Part shown: in pieces, positions 26,316-35,396 of the stretch
How the letters are laid out: each line of letters begins with the position of its first letter
How positions within the stretch are numbered: the stretch's first letter is position 1
Assembly: GCA_022827785.1 (NCBI GenBank)
Contig: JAJEIM010000010.1
Coordinates: 1 to 62,080, forward strand
DNA: 62,080 nt
From: Acidimicrobiia bacterium
GTDB taxonomy: Bacteria > Actinomycetota > Acidimicrobiia > Spongiisociales > Spongiisociaceae
Reading direction: 5' to 3'
Program-made: the position numbers and the translations under genes
Notes under the pieces: generated by a model
What the model was told of the DNA's origin: nothing
The model's input: the letters and a program-made list of their open reading frames with translations, nothing else
Database searches by the model: none

Positions 26316-27464
26316 GTGCTGGCACGGCGGGACGAGAACCGATTGGTGGCCGGCGTGGCCGGAGGGATCGCCGATCGACTCGGCATCCTGGATCTCTACG
26401 TCCGCGCCGCCTTCCTGGTTCTCTCTCTCGTATGGGGACTGGGGATGCTTCTCTACCTGGTGCTGTGGGCGCTGACCCTCGATCAGACCGTCCGCCAGGA
26501 ACCCGTCCCCCCGGCGGACAGTAACCGGCGGGCGGCGTACGTCCTGATGTTCATCGGCTCGTTGCTGCTACTCCGCAGCCTGGGGATCTGGAGCGGGGAT
26601 GGATGGGTCTGGCCCGGCGCGGCGCTGAGCTTCGGTATCGCTTTCCTGATGGACAGGGGCGATATCGGCCCCCGCTCGGCGATCCTGGGACTGTTCGACC
26701 CGCATAGCGGGCGGTTCCGCGCCCGCACGGTGATCGGGATCGTGCTGCTGGTGATCGGCGTGTCGATCCTCGCCAACGTGGCTGCTCCCGCCGTCGGTAC
26801 CGTACTGCTCGCCGTGCTGCTTACCGGCGTCGGCATGGCGGTGCTCCTCGGGCCATGGGTATGGAGGCTGGTAGCCGACCTGGGAGCGGAACGTCGGCAG
26901 CGGATACGCCAGGAGGAGCGGGCAGACATGGCTGCCCACCTCCACGACTCGGTACTCCAGACGCTGGCCCTGATACAGCGGACCGACGACCCGCGAAGGG
27001 TGATGACGCTGGCTCGGGTCCAGGAACGGGAGCTGCGACGCTGGCTCTTCGACACCACGCCCGCCGACGGACCCGAGCTCCTCTCCGCCGCTCTGCAGGA
27101 GGAGGCCGATCGGGTCGAGCAGACCTTCGACATCCACGTCCAGGTGGTCACGGTGGGAGACCGCCCCGTCGATGAGGGTGTCAGGGCGACCATCGCGGCT
27201 ACCGGCGAGGCACTGACCAACGCCGCGCGGCATTCGGGCGCGGACCGGGTCTCCGTCTACTCCGAGGTGAGCCAGGGAGCAACCGATGTCTGGATCTCCG
27301 ATCAGGGGGCCGGCTTCAACCCCGAGGCGGTGGCCGGCGACCGCCATGGAATCACCGAGTCGATTGTGGGTCGGATGGAGAGTTATGGCGGCGCCGCCAC
27401 CGTCTCATCAGCGCCGGGGGAGGGCACGGAGGTCCATCTGCGTCTGGGAGGAGAGCCACGATGA
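26316..27464 (+). CDS. PspC-fused NarL-family sensor histidine kinase
   Basis: 382 residues from the GTG at 26316, which lies seven bases after AGGAGG; an ATG at 26289 has no such site. Order: PspC domain (about 4-60), four further helices (about 73-185), dimerisation helix with phospho-acceptor H210 in AAHLHDSVLQTL, then an HATPase domain with GEALTNAARHSGA and DQGAGFNPEA. PspC-linked kinases of this LiaS/MacS type sense cell-envelope damage. The stop overlaps the regulator start by ATGA, making a two-component operon. Confidence 0.88.
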   Translation: MLARRDENRLVAGVAGGIADRLGILDLYVRAAFLVLSLVWGLGMLLYLVLWALTLDQTVRQEPVPPADSNRRAAYVLMFIGSLLLLRSLGIWSGDGWVWPGAALSFGIAFLMDRGDIGPRSAILGLFDPHSGRFRARTVIGIVLLVIGVSILANVAAPAVGTVLLAVLLTGVGMAVLLGPWVWRLVADLGAERRQRIRQEERADMAAHLHDSVLQTLALIQRTDDPRRVMTLARVQERELRRWLFDTTPADGPELLSAALQEEADRVEQTFDIHVQVVTVGDRPVDEGVRATIAATGEALTNAARHSGADRVSVYSEVSQGATDVWISDQGAGFNPEAVAGDRHGITESIVGRMESYGGAATVSSAPGEGTEVHLRLGGEPR

Positions 27465-28099
27465 TCCGAGTCTTTCTGGTTGATGACCACCGGCTCTTCC
27501 TCTCCGGAGTCAGGGCGGAACTAGCCGGTCCGGAGGACATTGACCTCGTCGGCGTAGCCGGCGATGTGGACGATGCCATCGACGCCCTGCGGGACAGCCC
27601 CCCTGACGTGGTGCTGGTGGACGTGCACATGCCGGGCGGTGGTGGCCTGGCGATCCTCGAGAACGTGCTCCAGACCCATCCCGACGTGAAGTTCCTCGCC
27701 CTGTCCGTCTCGGACGCGGCCGAGGACGTCATCGCCATGATCCGGGCAGGGGCCCGCGGCTACGTCACCAAGTCCATCCGTCCGGAGGCCCTGGTCGACG
27801 CGATCAGGCGGGTCCATGCAGGGGACGCGGTCTTCTCCCCCATGCTGGCCGGTTTCGTGCTAGACACCTTCGCCGCCACCATCCCGGAGCCCGCCGACCC
27901 TGAGCTGGATCAGTTGACCGCCCGTGAGCGGGAGGTGCTGCGCCTGATCGCCCGCGGCTTCTCCTACAAGCAGGTGGCGCGCCGGCTTTACATCAGCCAC
28001 AAGACGGTCGAGTCCCATGTCTCGGCGGTGTTGAGGAAACTCCAGCTGACCAACCGCTACGAACTCGCCCACTGGGCGAGCCGGAGAAGGATCGTCTGA
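27461..28099 (+). CDS. LuxR/NarL-type response regulator
   Basis: 212 residues. Receiver domain with acidic pocket D8-D9, phospho-acceptor D54 in VVLVDVHMPG and K104 in YVTKSI. A GerE-type helix-turn-helix (about 148-205: LTAREREVLRLIARGFSYKQ and SHKTVESHVSAVLRKL) follows. It is partner of the PspC-fused kinase and probably binds the palindrome in the divergent promoter. Confidence 0.92.
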   Translation: MIRVFLVDDHRLFLSGVRAELAGPEDIDLVGVAGDVDDAIDALRDSPPDVVLVDVHMPGGGGLAILENVLQTHPDVKFLALSVSDAAEDVIAMIRAGARGYVTKSIRPEALVDAIRRVHAGDAVFSPMLAGFVLDTFAATIPEPADPELDQLTAREREVLRLIARGFSYKQVARRLYISHKTVESHVSAVLRKLQLTNRYELAHWASRRRIV

Positions 28100-28184
28100 G
28101 CCCGACCGTCCCGGTACAGCCGGTCCCGGCCCATCGCGGTAACGTTGCGGTCTCGAATACCTGGGCCTAGCCGGAGCTGCACCG

Positions 28185-29129
28185 ATGACCGGAATACCTT
28201 CAGAGACACCCGCCGAGGTTCTGGAGTTCAACGCATGGGTGGCCGACCAGACCCGCCACGCACCGCCGGTGTGGGAGGTGGGCGCCGCGGCGGGCCGCCA
28301 GGCCAGGGAGGAGGGCCGGTCGCTGCTCGGGGCACCCCGTCTCTCGCCGCGAGCTTCGGTGCACACGATCGACGGGCCGGACGCACCCCTCCGGCTGCGA
28401 GTCATCCACCCGGAGGGAAGGACGGCTCGGGGTGTCTTCATGCATATCCACGGGGGAGGATGGGTGTGGGGCGGACCACATCATCACGACCCCCTGATGA
28501 CGGCCCTCGCCGACGCCACCGGTCTGGTCTCGGTGTCCATGTACTACCGCCTGGCCCCCGAGCATCCCTACCCGGCCGGACCCGACGACTGCGAGGCCGC
28601 GGCCCTCTGGTTGCACCGGAACGCCCATGACGCCTTCGGGCACGAACTGGTAGCGATCGGCGGGGAGTCGGCGGGCGGGCACCTCGCCGCCGTCACCTGC
28701 ATACGGCTGCGGGACCGCCACGGCCTGAGCCCCTTCCGGGCGGCGCTGCTCACCTACGGGGCCTTCGACCTGCGCGGGACACCGTCGATGAGAGCCTTCG
28801 GCGACCAGCCGCTGATCCTGAACACGTCCTCCATCGACTGGTTCGTCGATCTGTTCGCCGGCAACCGGGACCTCGAGGACCCCGACATCTCCCCCATCTG
28901 GGCCGACCTCCGGGGACTGCCGCCGGCGCTGTTCACCGTGGGAAGCCTCGACCCGCTGCTGGACGACTCGCTGTTCATGGCCGCCCGCTGGGAGGCCGCC
29001 GGCAACCCAGCCCGGCTCGACGTCTGGCCCGGCGCCCTGCACGCCTTCGACCTGTACGACAACGACTACGGAAGAGCCGCCCGGAACAGGATGCACGAGT
29101 TTTTGAACACCGTTCTCGACGAGGGTTGA
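28185..29129 (+). CDS. HSL-family alpha/beta-hydrolase (esterase)
   Basis: 314 residues, the standard length of family IV carboxylesterases. Oxyanion-hole motif HGGGW at 90-94 region, nucleophile S162 in GESAGG, acid D257 in VGSLDPLLDD, and H286 in GALHAFDLY. It should hydrolyse short-chain carboxyl esters in the cytosol. A GGAG site lies nine bases before the ATG. The closing block of tandem repeats separates it from the nitroreductase gene. Confidence 0.88.
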   Translation: MTGIPSETPAEVLEFNAWVADQTRHAPPVWEVGAAAGRQAREEGRSLLGAPRLSPRASVHTIDGPDAPLRLRVIHPEGRTARGVFMHIHGGGWVWGGPHHHDPLMTALADATGLVSVSMYYRLAPEHPYPAGPDDCEAAALWLHRNAHDAFGHELVAIGGESAGGHLAAVTCIRLRDRHGLSPFRAALLTYGAFDLRGTPSMRAFGDQPLILNTSSIDWFVDLFAGNRDLEDPDISPIWADLRGLPPALFTVGSLDPLLDDSLFMAARWEAAGNPARLDVWPGALHAFDLYDNDYGRAARNRMHEFLNTVLDEG

Positions 29130-29148
29130 CACCCGTCTAAACGGATCC

Positions 29149-29251
29149 CCGCACCGCCAGACTTTTGAACTTGAGGCTGTCCGCACCGCTGGCGGCGCCC
29201 AGAACCTAAGGAACACCGCACCACCACCGGCGCCCAGAACCTAAGGTTGCA
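29149..29251. repeat. three degenerate tandem repeats of about 35 bp
   Basis: Copies begin with CCGCACC at 29149, 29181 and 29216. The last two share CGGCGCCCAGAACCTAAGG (29193-29211 and 29228-29246, period 35); the first is diverged and 32 bp long with GAACTTGAGG in the matching place. The array fills the gap between the esterase and nitroreductase genes, directly upstream of the latter. Confidence 0.75.
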
Positions 29252-29288
29252 CGGATCCCGGGGTCCCGGGCGTCGAGAGGAGGCTGGC

Positions 29289-29933
29289 GTGGAAGTATTC
29301 GAGGCGATGCGAACGCAACGTAGCGTCAAGCGCTTCAAGATGGACCCCGTTTCCGATGATGACATCCGCACCATCCTGACCGCGGCCACCTGGGCTCCCA
29401 ACGGCCACAACGCGCAGCCGTGGGAGTTCATCGTCGTCAAGGACCCGGAACTCAAGAAGAGACTCGCCGACCTCTACCGGGAGGGCCTGCAGTTCCTGCT
29501 GGACCACCCTCTCCGCCAGGGCCGCAAGGAGACCGACAAGCGCACGTTCGAGAACGTGATGATCAGAAAGTCCGTCTACCTGCGCGACCATCTCGAGGAG
29601 AGCCCGGTGCTCATCGTGGTGGCGATGAACCTGGACAAGCACAACCTTCCCCGGTACGGAGTCCTCAAGGCCATCCGCACCGAGGCCGTCTACACGTCGA
29701 TCATGCCCTGCGTCCAGAACCTGATGCTGGCGGCCCGGGCGCTCGGCATCGGTACGTGCCTGACGACGGCTCTCAACATCCTCGAGGAGGACGCCAAGAT
29801 CGCGCTGGGGATGCCGGAGGAGACGCAGATCATCGCCCTGCTCCCGATGGGATATCCCGCGGATGACTTCAAGCCCGTCACCAGGATTCCTGCCGGGGAG
29901 TTCACGCACTGGGACGGCTGGCAGCGCGACTGA
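29289..29933 (+). CDS. nitroreductase-family FMN oxidoreductase
   Basis: 214 residues. The N-terminal FEAMRTQRSVKRFKMDPVSD and AATWAPNGHNAQPWEF motifs bind FMN in this family, and the GIGTCLTT segment lies near residue 150. Expected to be a homodimeric flavoenzyme that reduces nitro- or related compounds with NAD(P)H. The GTG at 29289 is five bases after AGGAGG, stronger than the upstream in-frame start at 29247 that lies in the repeat block. Confidence 0.87.
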   Translation: MEVFEAMRTQRSVKRFKMDPVSDDDIRTILTAATWAPNGHNAQPWEFIVVKDPELKKRLADLYREGLQFLLDHPLRQGRKETDKRTFENVMIRKSVYLRDHLEESPVLIVVAMNLDKHNLPRYGVLKAIRTEAVYTSIMPCVQNLMLAARALGIGTCLTTALNILEEDAKIALGMPEETQIIALLPMGYPADDFKPVTRIPAGEFTHWDGWQRD

Positions 29934-29966
29934 CAGCGCTGGACGGCCGGCAACGGTCAGTCCCGG

Positions 29967-30893
29967 TCAAGCCTCCCGGCGGCTGGCGAGCCAGGCGCCC
30001 AACAGCACCACTCCCGTACCGGCCCACTGGACGGGGAGCACGACCTCCGAACGGAACGTCACCCCCAGCACGATGGCGACTATCGGGATGAAATACACGG
30101 CCACACCTCCACGGGTCGGGCCCACCCGCCCCACGAAAGCGGTCATGATCACGAAGGCCGCGCCGGTGTTGACGATCCCCAGGACGATCACCGCCAATAC
30201 CGGACCGATCCTCCACTGCGAGCCGGAGAGGCCGGCCAGGCCGAAGGGCACGGTGGCGACCGCCGCCACCCCGATCGCCCTCATCATCACGGCGGGAGCC
30301 CCGTAGCGCTGCTGGAGCGGGACCGCCAGGTTGAGGGATGTGCCGTACAAGAAGGTGGCCAGTACCACCAGGAACACCCCCCACCCGCCGAGGGTCGACT
30401 CGCGGACGGCCGGAACGCTGATGACTATCGCTCCGGCGAAACCGAGGATGATGCCGCCCGCGATACGGAGCCGGGGCAGAGATCGCATCAGCACGATCGC
30501 GATGGAGGTGCTGAAGATCGGCACAAGAGCGTTCAGCATTCCCGCCAGGGCCGAGTCGATGTGCTGCAGGGCGATCGGGAAAAGGAGGAAGGGAACGGCG
30601 ACCCAGGTGAACCCGAGCAACACCACGCGTGGATAGTCGCTCCGCTCGACCCTCCTTCGGGCCACCGGAAGGGCCGCCAGCACCAGGAACCCCAGCGTCA
30701 CCCTCACCCAGGCGATCATCGGCGGTGCCAGCGACTCCAGGCCGATCTCGATGAGCAGGTAGGAGGAGCCCCATATAAGAGCCACCCCTGTGAGCAGAAC
30801 CCACTCGATGAGCCCGAACGGTCCGAGTTGCGTTCCCTGGGAGGTGAACAGCACGGATCTTCGACGGGGACTATGGGCAGGTCGGGATGGCAT
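29967..30893 (-). CDS. DMT-superfamily (EamA) transporter, tandem copy A
   Basis: 308 residues, ten helices in two EamA repeats. GVALIWGSSYLLIEIGLESL, LQHIDSALAGMLNALVPIFS and GRVGPTRGGVAVYFIPIVAI are shared almost word for word with the neighbouring gene, so the two arose by tandem duplication. Likely a small-molecule exporter. Substrate unknown. Confidence 0.87.
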   Translation of the reverse strand: MPSRPAHSPRRRSVLFTSQGTQLGPFGLIEWVLLTGVALIWGSSYLLIEIGLESLAPPMIAWVRVTLGFLVLAALPVARRRVERSDYPRVVLLGFTWVAVPFLLFPIALQHIDSALAGMLNALVPIFSTSIAIVLMRSLPRLRIAGGIILGFAGAIVISVPAVRESTLGGWGVFLVVLATFLYGTSLNLAVPLQQRYGAPAVMMRAIGVAAVATVPFGLAGLSGSQWRIGPVLAVIVLGIVNTGAAFVIMTAFVGRVGPTRGGVAVYFIPIVAIVLGVTFRSEVVLPVQWAGTGVVLLGAWLASRREA

Positions 30894-30974
30894 GAGAGAA
30901 CGAGAGTACCCGGCGGGTTCGCACAGGATGCCGGCCTATGCCGCGGCCCGGCGCAGCTAGGGAACGCGACCCGA

Positions 30975-31898
30975 TCAGGACTCGCGCCGGCTGGTCATCC
31001 AGGCGCCGAACAGCACCACCGCGGTTCCGATCCACTGGATGGGGAGCACGATCTCCGACCGGAAGACCGTGCCGAGCAGGATGGCGACGATCGGGAGGAA
31101 GTAGATCGCCACTCCCCCTCGAGTCGGACCCACCCTTCCCGCGAACAGCACCATCAACAGGAACCCCACCCCCGTGTTGACGACCCCGAGCACCGTGACC
31201 GCTACCACGGGCGCCGCTTCCCAGGCAGATCCCTTAAGGCCGGCGAAGGCGAACGGGGCGATAACGGCCGAAGATATTCCCATGACACGCATCATGACCG
31301 CCGGCCCCCCGTACCTCTGCTGCAGGGGAATGGCCAGGTTGAGTCCCAGGCCGTAGAAGCCCGCAGCTACCACGGCGAGGAAGACGCCCCACGCGGCCGC
31401 CGATGATTCCAACGCGGCGGGAAGTCCGAGAGTGATCGCACCTACCAGCCCGAGCAGGAGTCCGGACACCTGGCGGATGCCCGGCAGCGTCCGCAGGAAC
31501 GCCATGGCGATGGACGCGGCGAAGATCGGTATGAGGGAGTTGATCATCCCAGCCAGGGCCGAATCGATGTGTTGCTGAGAGATGGGACTGAGCAGGAACG
31601 GGAAGCTGGTCCACACCAGCGCAAGAGCCGTGATCCGCCGCCAGTCCGCCCGGTCCACGGGGCGGCGTGTGGCCGGGAGGGCGGCCATCACCAGGAAGCC
31701 GAGCGTCACCCTCACCCAGGTCACCACCGCCGGTTCGAGGGAGTCGAGCCCGATGTCGATGAGCAGGTACGAAGATCCCCAGATGAGGGCGACACCGGCG
31801 AGCAGCGCCCACTCGACCGGCCCGAAGGCTCCGGGCCGTGATCCATGCGCCGTGGAAAAGATGGGAGGCCGGCCCGATCGGCCGGGAGAGGAGGCCAT
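30975..31898 (-). CDS. DMT-superfamily (EamA) transporter, tandem copy B
   Basis: About 307 residues from the ATG at 31898. A GTG at 31946 would add 16 residues and run close to the divergent YeiH gene. It has the same architecture as copy A, with ISQQHIDSALAGMINSLIPI and AGRVGPTRGGVAIYFLPIVA. It lies 81 bases upstream of copy A and is probably cotranscribed. Confidence 0.85.
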   Translation of the reverse strand: MASSPGRSGRPPIFSTAHGSRPGAFGPVEWALLAGVALIWGSSYLLIDIGLDSLEPAVVTWVRVTLGFLVMAALPATRRPVDRADWRRITALALVWTSFPFLLSPISQQHIDSALAGMINSLIPIFAASIAMAFLRTLPGIRQVSGLLLGLVGAITLGLPAALESSAAAWGVFLAVVAAGFYGLGLNLAIPLQQRYGGPAVMMRVMGISSAVIAPFAFAGLKGSAWEAAPVVAVTVLGVVNTGVGFLLMVLFAGRVGPTRGGVAIYFLPIVAILLGTVFRSEIVLPIQWIGTAVVLFGAWMTSRRES

Positions 31899-31966
31899 CA
31901 AAGAGACGAGGGTAGCCTTGCCCGGCACGGCTACGTGACAGGACACGCACGGAGAGGAAGGGCCGG

Positions 31967-33244
31967 ATGACCGAGCCGCCGGGCCGCTCCGCCAGGTTCG
32001 CTCCCGAGGACTGGGTCTCGGTGTGGCAGGGCTGGGCCCTCATACTCCTGGTCCTGGTGGGGGTCAGGCCGGTCGTCCCGGACTTCTCGTGGACCGCCGG
32101 ACGGGTAGCGGATGCCCTCTCCTGGGGCGACTTGGCCGCTGCCGTTCTGACCGGGCTCCTGCTGGTGGCGGTGTCGGCCTCGGGGATCCGCCTCATGGGA
32201 GAGAGCACACGGGCATACCTGATCGGATTCCCGGCCGTGTTCGTCCTTGCCTGGGCGGCCCGGCTCGTGGCCGGAAACGATGCGCTGCGGCAGTGGGGGA
32301 TCAGCTACGTGATCGTGGCCCTGGTCCTCGGGCTGCTCATCTCCAACCTGGGGGCCGTTCCGACCTGGATGCGGGAGGCGATCCGCACCGAGTACTACAT
32401 CAAGACCGGACTGGTGATCCTCGGGACCAACATCGTCTTCGGTGAGATACTCCAAGCCGGACTGCTCGGCGTGGCCCAGGCACTACTCGTGGTGGTGGTG
32501 GTGTGGTACCTCTGTTACCGCATATCGAGGCGCCTGCGGGTGGACGACGAGTTCGCGACCATGCTGGCCTCGGCAGTCTCGATCTGCGGCGTGTCGGCAG
32601 CCATCGCCACATGCGGCGCCATCGCCGGAGACAGGAAGAAGCTCTCCTACGTCACCTCGCTGGTCCTCATCGTGGCCGTGCCGATGACGGTTCTCATGCC
32701 TTGGGTCGTGGAGCTCGCGGGTATCCCCGCCATCGTGGGAGGCGCCTGGCTGGGCGGGACCATCGACACTTCGGGAGCGGTCGTGGCGGCCGGGGAGATA
32801 CTGGGAGACTCAGCCCTGAACGCGGCGGTAATCGTCAAGTTCTCCCAGAACGCCCTGCTCGGTGTGGCGGCCTTCGCCATCTCACTCTGGTGGGCGCTCC
32901 GGGGCCGCGATGAGGCCGGTACGAGACCGACGGCCAGGGTGATCTGGGACAGGTTCCCCAAGTTCGTGCTGGGGTTCATCGCCGCCTCACTGCTGTTCTC
33001 GTTCGTCCTCGGCGCCGACCTGGTGGACTCGACCGGTGCACTGATGAAGGAAATACGCACCTGGTGGTTCGCTCTCGCCTTCCTGTGCATAGGCCTCGAG
33101 ACCCGCTTCCGCGACCTGGTGTCGATGGACCAGGGCCGCCCCGCCGCCGCCTTCCTGCTCGGACAGGCCGCCAACATCGTCTGGACGCTGCTGGTTGCCA
33201 CCATCCTGTTCGGAGGAGCGATCTTCGCCGTTCCCGACCTCTGA
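31967..33244 (+). CDS. YeiH/UPF0324-family membrane exporter
   Basis: 425 residues with about eleven helices. Family marks are visible: YYIKTGLVILGTNIVFGEIL, SAVSICGVSAAIATCGAIAG, and GAWLGGTIDTSGAVVAAGEI. YeiH proteins are assigned to putative sulfate exporters, and a sulfate or taurine link exists in some bacteria. AGGAAGGG precedes the ATG. It is divergent from the DMT pair. Confidence 0.85.
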   Translation: MTEPPGRSARFAPEDWVSVWQGWALILLVLVGVRPVVPDFSWTAGRVADALSWGDLAAAVLTGLLLVAVSASGIRLMGESTRAYLIGFPAVFVLAWAARLVAGNDALRQWGISYVIVALVLGLLISNLGAVPTWMREAIRTEYYIKTGLVILGTNIVFGEILQAGLLGVAQALLVVVVVWYLCYRISRRLRVDDEFATMLASAVSICGVSAAIATCGAIAGDRKKLSYVTSLVLIVAVPMTVLMPWVVELAGIPAIVGGAWLGGTIDTSGAVVAAGEILGDSALNAAVIVKFSQNALLGVAAFAISLWWALRGRDEAGTRPTARVIWDRFPKFVLGFIAASLLFSFVLGADLVDSTGALMKEIRTWWFALAFLCIGLETRFRDLVSMDQGRPAAAFLLGQAANIVWTLLVATILFGGAIFAVPDL

Positions 33245-33348
33245 TCGGAGTGGCGGGAAGAACCGACCACTCGAGCACCGCCAGGTAGCCGCCGGGCGCC
33301 GATTGCGTCCTCGGCGGGGTTCCGCCAGCATGGACGGTATGGCGGAGT

Positions 33349-33728
33349 TCAAAGAGGCATCGCCAGGGGATCCAGCACCGCCGCGCCGGGAACCTGCTCG
33401 GCCGCCCGACCGAGCAACCCGGACCACAGGGAGCAGGCGAAGAACACCGAGGCAGCCCCCTCCTCCGCTACCGCTCGCCGGGCTTGCTCGATACCGTCCT
33501 CGGCCAGCGACCGCTCCGTCTCCGCCATGACGATGTCACGCAGCCTCCCGACGTCGGTGGCGAACAGCCTCTCGGCAGTCTCGGGATCGGGGTGGGAGAA
33601 GTCCGCCATCCGGACGTTCACCATGTCCGGGGAGAACCCGGAGCCGCGGCGGGGCCGAGAACCTCGTGCGTCCACTCGTTGTACATGTCCGTGCCCATCG
33701 GATGGATGAACAAGATACGAGCCGACAG
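33349..33728 (-). pseudogene. Asp/Glu/hydantoin racemase, frameshifted and truncated
   Basis: The frame opening near 33728 (CTG after GAGAGGAG) encodes SARILFIHPMGTDMYNEW, an N-terminal strand typical of the racemase superfamily. Near 33650 the homologous reading passes to another frame: NVRMADFSHPDPETAERLF, then VFFACSLWSGLLGRAAEQVP and AVLDPLAMPL. The Cys of the second half is kept, but the reading stops at about 126 residues instead of about 230. So it has both a frameshift and a lost C-terminus. It is the last member of a decaying operon with the SDR genes. Confidence 0.65.
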
Positions 33729-33930
33729 CGTCGGCTCCTCTCCTAACCGGTGATCAGCCGAGCTCAGGAGATTGCCGGCCACCCCTCGTTCGCCGTGTAC
33801 TTCGCCTCCATAACCACTTCCTAGTTCATGCCGGTTCACTCACTCAATTCGGCCGTATGGCCCCACAGTTCGGAGGTGGCACTCGGTTTGGGTGGAGCCC
33901 CAACCACAGAAGCGGATCGGTCTTGGTTGC

Positions 33931-34674
33931 TCAGATGCCGCCGGATGCGTAGACGATCTGGCCGGTCATGTAGCTGCTGTCCGGGCTTGCCAGGAAGTCG
34001 ATCACCGAAGCCACCTCCTCCGGTTGGCCGATCCGACCCAGGGCCGATGCGGCGGCTGCCCGCCCCGCGAACTCCTCCCAGCCGAGACCCCTGTCGATGG
34101 CGCCGTCCCGGGTCATACGGGTGTCGATAAAGCCCGGCGCCACGGCGTTGACCCAGATACCCTCTGGTCCGAGCTCCCGGGCGAGGGAACGGGTGAGACC
34201 CATGATGCCCGCCTTGGCCGCTCCGTAGTTGGCATGCCCGGCTATCCCGCGGGCGGCGATCGAGGAGACGAGCACCACGCTCGGGCTCGACGACCCTCGC
34301 AGGGCGGGAAGCGCAGCCCTGACCAGGGCGAAGGAGCCGGTCAGGTGGACATCCAGGACGGAGGACCAGGCCGTCACCGACATCTCCTCCACATCGCCGC
34401 CGACCATGTTCCCGGCGGCCGCAACCACGGTGTCCAGACCCCCCATCGCGGTCACCAGGCTGTCCACCGCCTCCCGGACCGCCTCCACGTCGGTGACGTC
34501 CACGACCCGCGCCTCCGAGATCCTCCCCGCGGCCCGCAACTCCGCCGCGACCCGCTCGGCGGGACCCCGGTCACGGTCGATCACTCCGATAGCTCGAAAC
34601 CGGTCGGCGAGTCTCAGGCAGGTGGCAGCGCCGATCCCCCGGCCGCCTCCCGAGACGATGGCGACCCCGCTCAC
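33931..34674 (-). CDS. short-chain dehydrogenase/reductase 1
   Basis: 247 residues. The GTG at 34674 overlaps the TGA of the preceding SDR gene (GTGA). Rossmann motif SGGGRGIGAA, NAG-type AAAGNMVGGD, and catalytic Ser with Y-x3-K in ANYGAAKAG. The C-terminal SSYMTGQIVYASGG is normal for the classical SDR family. Likely an NAD(P)H-dependent oxidoreductase acting with the upstream SDR on an unknown substrate. Confidence 0.85.
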   Translation of the reverse strand: MSGVAIVSGGGRGIGAATCLRLADRFRAIGVIDRDRGPAERVAAELRAAGRISEARVVDVTDVEAVREAVDSLVTAMGGLDTVVAAAGNMVGGDVEEMSVTAWSSVLDVHLTGSFALVRAALPALRGSSSPSVVLVSSIAARGIAGHANYGAAKAGIMGLTRSLARELGPEGIWVNAVAPGFIDTRMTRDGAIDRGLGWEEFAGRAAAASALGRIGQPEEVASVIDFLASPDSSYMTGQIVYASGGI

Positions 34675-35396
34675 CTGAGCAGCCACCCGCCGTCCACGAC
34701 CAGCGTCTGGCCCGTTATCCAACGGGCTTTCCCGGAAGCGAGGAACAGGATGGCGTCAACCACATCCTCAACGGTGCCATGACCGAGCGGCATCGGCACC
34801 TCGGGCTGCTCAGGCGGGGTGCCGTAGAGGTTCGTCGGCACCGGTCCCGGCGCCACGCCGTTCACCCGCACACCATGGGGCGCCAACTCCCGGGCCGCCG
34901 ACCGGGTCATCTGGATGACCGCACCCTTGCTGGTGTCGTAGGCGATCTCGGGTATCGGCGACGGGTAGATACCCACCACCGAAGCGACGTTGACGATCGC
35001 TCCCCCACCCCGCTCCGTCATCTGCCGGGCCGCCTCCCGCAGGCAAAGAAAAGTGCCGCGGGTGTTGATGTCGAGGACCCGGTCCCAGTCCTCGTCCGCG
35101 TGGTCGAGCAAGGGCAGGGAAACACCGATGCCCGCCGCGTTGACCAGCACCTCGCATCCTCCCATCCCTTCCACCTGCGAGAACACGGACACGATCTCAG
35201 GACCCGAGGTCAGGTCGGCAACGGCCGTCACGCATCGGGTGTCGCCCAGTTCGGAGCGCAGATCGGCCAGTCCGGCCCGGTTCACGTCCATGGCCATCAC
35301 CACGGCGCCCTGGCGGTGGAAGGCCACCGCCGCGGCACGGCCGATCCCGCTGGCGGCTCCCGTGACCACGACCACGCCCCCGGCTGCGCCGGTCAC
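34671..35396 (-). CDS. short-chain dehydrogenase/reductase 2
   Basis: 241 residues of the classical SDR family: TGAASGIGRAAA, VNAAGIGVSLP, catalytic Y-x3-K in AYDTSKGA, and the C-terminal WITGQTLVVDGG. The GTG start overlaps the stop of the broken amidohydrolase frame by GTGA, so the two belonged to one operon. Substrate unknown. Confidence 0.85.
   Translation of the reverse strand: MTGAAGGVVVVTGAASGIGRAAAVAFHRQGAVVMAMDVNRAGLADLRSELGDTRCVTAVADLTSGPEIVSVFSQVEGMGGCEVLVNAAGIGVSLPLLDHADEDWDRVLDINTRGTFLCLREAARQMTERGGGAIVNVASVVGIYPSPIPEIAYDTSKGAVIQMTRSAARELAPHGVRVNGVAPGPVPTNLYGTPPEQPEVPMPLGHGTVEDVVDAILFLASGKARWITGQTLVVDGGWLLR

Noticed and set aside
29149-29251. A CRISPR array
   Set aside because: Only three unequal repeats, with no unique spacers and no cas genes.
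33349-33728. Selenocysteine or other recoding in the broken racemase
   Set aside because: The two halves lie in different reading frames, so a frameshift and not a stop codon separates them; no slippery site is obvious.
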